From NCBI GenBank assembly GCA_963662155.1, contig OY759270.1, positions 56,017,374-56,081,373 of the forward strand: a stretch of DNA of 64,000 nt, given 5' to 3'. Each line of letters starts with the position of its first letter. Position 1 is the first letter of the stretch. Shown piece after piece: positions 58,680-64,000 of this stretch. This DNA is from Lamellibrachia columna. Its lineage: Eukaryota > Annelida > Polychaeta > Sabellida > Siboglinidae. Under the pieces are notes generated by a model that saw only the letters and a list, made by a program, of their open reading frames with translations, ran no database searches and had not been told where the DNA came from. The translations under genes were made by a program, and so were the position numbers.

Positions 58680-59905
58680 ACATCTGGTAGCCCCTGCAAT
58701 AACCCCCAAAGATGGTTTGTATATTGTAGGTCTGGTAGCCCCTGCAATAACCCCCAAGGAGGGTTTGTATATTGTAGGTCTGGTAGCCCCTGCAATAACC
58801 CCCAAGGAGGGTTTGTATATTGTAGGTCTGGTAGCCCCTGCAATAACCCCCTAGGAGGGTTTGTATATTGTAGGTCTGGTAGCCCCTGCAATAACCCCCA
58901 AGGAGGGTTTGTATATTGTAGGTCTGGTAGCCCCTGCAATAACCCCCAAGGATGGTTTGTATATTGTAGGTCGGGTAGCCCCTGCAATAATACCCAAGGA
59001 GGGTTGGTGTATTGTAGGTCGGATAACCCCTGCAGGGTAATCATAATAACCCACAAGGAGGGTGTGTATATTGTAGGTCAGGTAGCCCCTGTAGGGTAAC
59101 CACAACAACACCCAAGAAAGGTTTATATATTGTAGGTTGGGTAGCCCCTGTAGGGTAACCACAATAACCTCCCAGTAAGGTATGTATATTATAGGTTGGG
59201 TAGCCCCTGTAGGGTAACCACAATAACCTCCAAGTAAGGTATGTATATTGTAGGTTGGGTAGCCCCTGTAGGATAACCACAATAACCTCCAAGTAAGGTA
59301 TGTATATTATAGGTTGGGTAGCCCATGTAGGGTAACCACAATAGCCTCCAAGTAATGTTTGTATATTGTAGGTTGGGTAGCCCATGTAGGGTAACCACAA
59401 TAACCTCCCGGTAAGGTATGTATATTGTAGATTGGGTAGCCCCTGTAGGGTAACCACAATAACCTCCAAGTAATGTTTGTATATTGTAGGTTGGGTAGCC
59501 CCTGTAGGGTAACCACAATAACCTCCAAGTAAGGTTTGTATATTATAGAATGGGTAGCTCCTGTAGGGTAACCACAATAACCTCCAAGTAAGGTTTGTAT
59601 ATTGTAGGTTGGGTAGCCCCTGTAGGGTAACCACAATAACCTCCCAGTGAGGTATGTATATTACAGGGTGGGTAGCCCCTGTAGGGTAACCACAATAGCC
59701 TCCAAGTAAGGTTTGTATATTGTAGGTTGGGTAGCCCCTGTAGGGTAACCCTAATAACCCACAAGGAAGGTATGTGTTTGGTGGGTTGGGTAGCCCCTGT
59801 AGAGCAACCCCAATAACCCCAAGGAAGGTTTGTGTATGGTAAATCGGGTAGCCCATACGGGTAATTACAATAAGCCCACAAGAAAGGTTTGTGTAGTTTT
59901 TGTTA
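58680..59905. repeat. 48-bp then 59-bp tandem repeat
   Basis: Seven units of 48 bp (ggtctggtagcccctgcaat, then ttgtatattgta) pass into about 14 units of 59 bp that share both ends but carry an extra 11 bp (gtagggtaacc) in the middle. Open frames on both strands are artefacts. Confidence 0.95.
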
Positions 59906-60289
59906 ATCACAACAATTTACCCAAAAACACCTTTTCCAACAATTGTGCGGCATCTAATAAAAAATATATATCTGCATCTTACCTTGCCTTGAAATTAATA
60001 ATCCATTGCCATTGTTACGAAGGATACCCGCCTAACCAGAATAAGTAATTTTCCGTTATTTAAAGTGAGTTAAACAATAAAAAGAATAAACATGATTGTA
60101 TCAATCAACTAAGTCTAAAACAACTTGTGTACTACTGAGGTTGAGTATCTTATAAGTTACACACTTTAATATGTCTTTGACTTTATGGCAGATATTACTA
60201 ATGTCATAAATAAAATTGTTATTTCAATATAAAAGATTCTTAAAATTAAACGAAAGGCACAAATAAAACTGAGGGTGTCAATAATTGAC
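59906..60289. other. Intergenic sequence, no gene seen
   Basis: AT-rich sequence between the 48/59-bp array and the CpG-richer segment. Nothing was recognised. Confidence 0.5.
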
Positions 60290-60720
60290 TTGTCGCACTG
60301 GCCGCTGAGACACCGTAAGACAACGACAGCGGCCATGACAACTTTTACGATGACCGCCGCCCAGCCTCTCAAAGACGCGGCAAGATGATAGCACGCGGTC
60401 ACTCCCTCGCGATTACTGCAAATCCAGACGACGATGCTCATATAGTAACATGAACATTCTTGTCGAGAAACTCACCTCACGTTCGCCAACGTTTTTGTGA
60501 TTTTATCAAACAAAATGGCTCATAACTGGTGTTTTTGTCGCGTTAATTGTGGTTTGACGTTACATAGAGTTGGTAGCACGGCAACGGTAAACAAAGGGCC
60601 GCTTAGCACAACGCCAACGAAAAGTAATTACTGCGACCGACGCCGAATGGCGCTCTCTTGGGCGGGGCCGAGGAATACACAAACAATAATAGTGAATTTG
60701 TCGAAGTTTTTCGTCAACTA
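60290..60720 (-). promoter_or_regulatory. Candidate promoter / 5' UTR exon region for ODF3-like gene
   Basis: CpG density rises clearly compared with the flanks. On the - strand aacgtgag is followed by gtgagttt (about 60478), a consensus 5' splice site. That could end a non-coding first exon spliced to the acceptor at 55371 just before the ODF3 start codon. Open frames of 74-92 codons here look like chance. This is an inference from composition and splice signals only. Confidence 0.3.
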
Positions 60721-61480
60721 ATAGTTTGGTAAAAAGGTAGACAAGTTTTGTAAACTCATACACTTGTCTGTCACCATGATGTTTTCTGTCGAAAAAAACA
60801 TTCAAGATAATATTATTGTAACCCCCAACGTTCAGCACCTACAAGGCTAAAGACATTATAAGTGTGTGCTGCTGTTACCCGCTAGCGCCGTAATCATAAT
60901 TATGCCAACGAGATGTTTGCATGCAAAAGCGGCGCAAGTCATAATGTTTCGTCGAAGAACCTTCAATTCGGTAGAAATACGTTACGTTAAGGAATAATTT
61001 CACGAGTGTCTGTTTTTTTAAACATAATTCGTCTCACACAGCCAGTTCATTATAATGTTTGTCTTTAATTCCTGCCCATCAATTAAGTATAATCCCAAGG
61101 GCTCCAATCAAGTGAATAATAATTGGTGTGTGACGCCTTATATGTGGTGATCGATAAACCTTAACAAATCATAACTTTATAGAGGGTACATGTCTTTTAT
61201 CCACATTAAATTGCGTAGGGCCTACTATGAAATATCTGTATATCATGTATATCATTACGTTTATAAACGACGGTTATTATTGCAAAACCGCGTTGCTGTT
61301 GCCACGAATCTATGAAAATATATCACAGGAACTCCCACATGTTTTGCATTTAGCCAGTGTTGACTGGAGAAACACACGACTGCACTCTTAATTATTCTTA
61401 ATTAGCAAAACAGTGGAAATGGTTCGTGGGCGTTGTGACAACGTAACGCCCTATTGTACAAAATCAGAATCAAAATATTC
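60721..61480. other. Intergenic sequence, no gene seen
   Basis: Mixed composition; no coding exon, RNA or repeat recognised. Confidence 0.5.
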
Positions 61481-61921
61481 TTAACATCAATGCGTGCATC
61501 TAAACACACAGAGACAGTCATCTCATCCCCGATTGTAGACCAGACAACGTTTATACCGCATCTGGATCTTTTGCGATATAATCTGGAATGCGTTTTACCT
61601 CTCCGATGGACTCACAACCGTCTCACAAGGACGCACCGCTTCGTCCAAGTAACTGCGACAAGAACTGGTAAGTTAAGGTGCGTTTTAAGGACAACACTTA
61701 CATGGCCCCGTGTGGAGTTCTCACTTTCGCCCGACTTTGTTTGGAAGTTCGCCGGCGTTGCTACCGCCGATCACGTGACTGCCTGGAGTCGGAGCTTCAA
61801 CGTAGCGGCAGTCTGGTCGCGGCGCAGCTGTTTACATTTGCGTCGCAGGCCTACGTGGGATCGTTAAACTTACCGTGCCCTGGTTACATGTGCCAGCTCG
61901 AGTCGAGTTTATTCGTGACAG
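61481..61921 (+). other. CpG-rich segment, possible first exon of a + strand gene
   Basis: CpG-rich sequence with a CACGTG E-box at 61772-61777. There are two donor-like junctions on the + strand: aactg before gtaagt at 61668, and cgtgacag before gtaatt at 61922. A 137-codon frame (61454-61867) and an 83-codon frame (61678-61929) overlap it; neither resembles a known protein. It could be the promoter and 5' UTR of a gene running rightwards off the window. Confidence 0.3.
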
Positions 61922-61989
61922 GTAATTAATTATTCTGGCGGTTCGATGCCTACCGTCTTGTTTCTGATATAACATATCCAATAATTAAT

Positions 61990-63592
61990 TGAATTTGTTT
62001 GTATATTTACGTTATTCATGTGAGGGCCTATGACTATGTTACGAAAGTCTTGTTTGTATATTTACGTTATTCAAGTGAGGCCCTATGACTATGTTACGAA
62101 AGTCTTGTTTGTATATTTACGTTATTCATGTGAGGCCCTATGACTATGTTACGAAAGTCTTGTTTGTATATTTACGTTATTCATGTGAGGCCCTATGACT
62201 ATGTTACGAAAGTCTTGTTTGTATATTTACGTTATTCATGTGAGGCCCTATGACTATGTTACGAAAGTCTTGTTTGTATATTTACGTTATTCATGTGAGA
62301 CCCTATGACTATGTTACGAAAGTCTTGTTTGTATATTTACGTTATTCATGTGAGGCCCTATGACTATGTTACGAAAGTCTTGTTTGTATATTTACGTTAT
62401 TCATGTGATGCCCTATGACTATGTTACGAAAGTCTTGTTTGTATATTTACGTTATTCATGTGAGGCCCTATGACTATGTTACGAAAGTCTTGTTTGTATA
62501 TTTACGTTATTCATGTGAGGCCCTATGACTATGTTACGAAAGTCTTGTTTGTATATTTACGTTATTCATGTGAGGGCCTATGACTATGTTACGAAAGTCT
62601 TGTTTGTATATTTACGTTATTCATGTGAGGCCCTATGACTATGTTACGAAAGTCTTGTTTGTATATTTACGTTATTCATGTGAGGACCTATGACTATGTT
62701 ACGAAAGTCTTGTTTGTATATTTACGTTATTCATGTGAGGCCCTATGACTATGTTACGAAAGTCTTGTTTGTATATTTACGTTATTCATGTGAGGCCCTA
62801 TGACTATGTTACGAAAGTCTTGTTTGTATATTTACGTTATTCATGTGAGGCCCTATGACTATGTTACGAAAGTCTTGTTTGTATATTTACGTTATTCATG
62901 TGAGGCCCTATGACTATGTTACGAAAGTCTTGTTTGTATATTTACGTTATTCATGTGAGGCCCTATGACTATGTTACGAAAGTCTTGTTTGTATATTTAC
63001 GTTATTCATGTGAGGCCCTATGACTATGTTACGAAAGTCTTGTTTGTATATTTACGTTATTCATGTGAGGCCCTATGACTATGTTACGAAAGTCTTGTTT
63101 GTATATTTACGTTATTCATGTGAGGCCCTATGACTATGTTACGAAAGTCTTGTTTGTATATTTACGTTATTCATGTGAGGCCCTATGACTATGTTACGAA
63201 AGTCTTGTTTGTATATTTACGTTATTCATGTGAGGCCCTATGACTATGTTACGAAAGTCTTGTTTGTATATTTACGTTATTCATGTGAGGCCCTATGACT
63301 ATGTTACGAAAGTCTTGTTTGTATATTTACGTTATTCATGTGAGGCCCTATGACTATGTTACGAAAGTCTTGTTTGTATATTTACGTTATTCATGTGAGG
63401 CCCTATGACTATGTTACGAAAGTCTTGTTTGTATATTTACGTTATTCATGTGAGGCCCTATGACTATGTTACGAAAGTCTTGTTTGTATATTTACGTTAT
63501 TCATGTGAGGCCCTATGACTATGTTACGAAAGTCTTGTTTGTATATTTACGTTATTCATGTGAGGCCCTATGACTATGTTACGAAAGTCTTC
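61990..63592. repeat. 55-bp minisatellite array (about 29 units), highly uniform
   Basis: Units of 55 bp contain cttgtttgtatatttacgtt and gaggccctatgactatgtta. Units differ by only a handful of substitutions across the array (gaggcc, gagggc, gagacc, gatgcc, gaggac), which implies very recent expansion or strong homogenisation. It begins about 70 bp after the donor-like site at 61922, so it may again be intronic. Confidence 0.97.
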
Positions 63593-63714
63593 TTCGCACT
63601 GGAGCTGAATTTACGGATCAAACGTTTCTGTGTCACAATAACATATGATGTGATTATTAAGGGCATACACTATCTAAATCTACCCATCCTCACTATCCAT
63701 GGCGGGTAGTAGTA
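63593..63714. other. Unique spacer, no gene seen
   Basis: About 120 bp of non-repetitive sequence between the 55-bp array and the next microsatellite. Confidence 0.5.
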
Positions 63715-63782
63715 GAGATTAGAGAGGGTGAGGGAGAGGGTGAAGGAGAGGGAGAGGGAGAGGAGGGAGAGATAGTGTGTGC

Positions 63783-63841
<59 letters not shown>

Positions 63842-63842
63842 T
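63715..63842. repeat. (GAGAGG)n then (GTGC)n microsatellite
   Basis: A purine-rich gagagg run passes into a long pure gtgc tetranucleotide run at about 63779-63841. Confidence 0.96.
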
Positions 63843-64000
63843 ATGTGTGGTTACAAAAATATAACTGTAGGCCAATTTGGAATTTCATAGCACTATAGCG
63901 CAATACAAATGTAATTACACTGTTTCACTTATATACAGAACATTACATATGGTTCAGTGTTGAGTTTGAGAAATATTTCTTTAATTTTTTATTAATTGCC
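63843..64000. other. Window end, no gene seen
   Basis: AT-rich sequence to the right edge; nothing recognised. Confidence 0.5.

Noticed and set aside
60166..60838. Open frames of 74-92 codons on both strands
   Set aside because: No recognisable domain, and no consistent start or splice support; they sit in a CpG-richer, probably regulatory segment.
1..64000. tRNA, rRNA or snRNA genes
   Set aside because: None recognised by eye on either strand. A covariance-model scan was not possible here, so divergent small RNAs cannot be excluded.

Overview
The window is animal nuclear DNA, most likely from a marine-type invertebrate (lophotrochozoan or invertebrate deuterostome; the sequence alone does not settle which). 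The reasons are: exons with consensus GT/AG splice sites and phase-1 EGF modules, a degraded non-LTR retrotransposon family, and introns filled with minisatellites. Two protein genes can be rebuilt exon by exon, and they converge. A NELL-type (neural EGF-like) secreted glycoprotein gene runs on the + strand from the left edge to 31370; its 5' half is off the window. An ODF3/CIMAP1 (SHIPPO) sperm-flagellum gene lies complete on the - strand, 55352 to 42268. Coding sequence totals only about 2.0 kb of 64 kb.

Layout: 1-3680 is a 52-bp array ending just before the first visible NELL exon. 3726-31370 holds nine NELL exons: five EGF exons, then four exons of VWC modules and the C-terminal tail. Their introns are mostly arrays with units of 18, 84/76, 34, 26, 56, 39, 57 and 45 bp. 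31371-33156 is a probable NELL 3' UTR. 33652-34775 holds a duplicated dispersed repeat and a LINE 3' end. 35470-40315 is intergenic arrays. 42268-55352 is the four-exon ODF3-like gene (252 aa), with a 66-bp array of about 7.3 kb in its last intron and a 39-bp array in its first. 56100-57405 is retroposon debris including reverse-transcriptase sequence. 58680-59905 is another array. 60290-61921 is comparatively CpG-rich and may hold promoters and first exons. 61990-63592 is a very uniform 55-bp array.

By unit counting, tandem repeats cover about 41 kb, roughly two thirds of the window. The most unusual feature is that three arrays were built from exon/intron junctions and carry real exon bases plus the splice site in each unit: the NELL EGF exon ending at 6608 (5' splice site), ODF3 exon 2 (3' splice site, 39-bp units in frame with the exon) and ODF3 exon 3 (3' splice site, three 85-bp copies). 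This leaves tens of duplicated splice sites beside authentic ones. Many unit lengths are multiples of three, so the arrays produce huge open frames (up to 2443 codons) on either strand; I judge these to be artefacts and not genes. No RNA gene, CRISPR array, bacterial operon or new defence-like system was seen.
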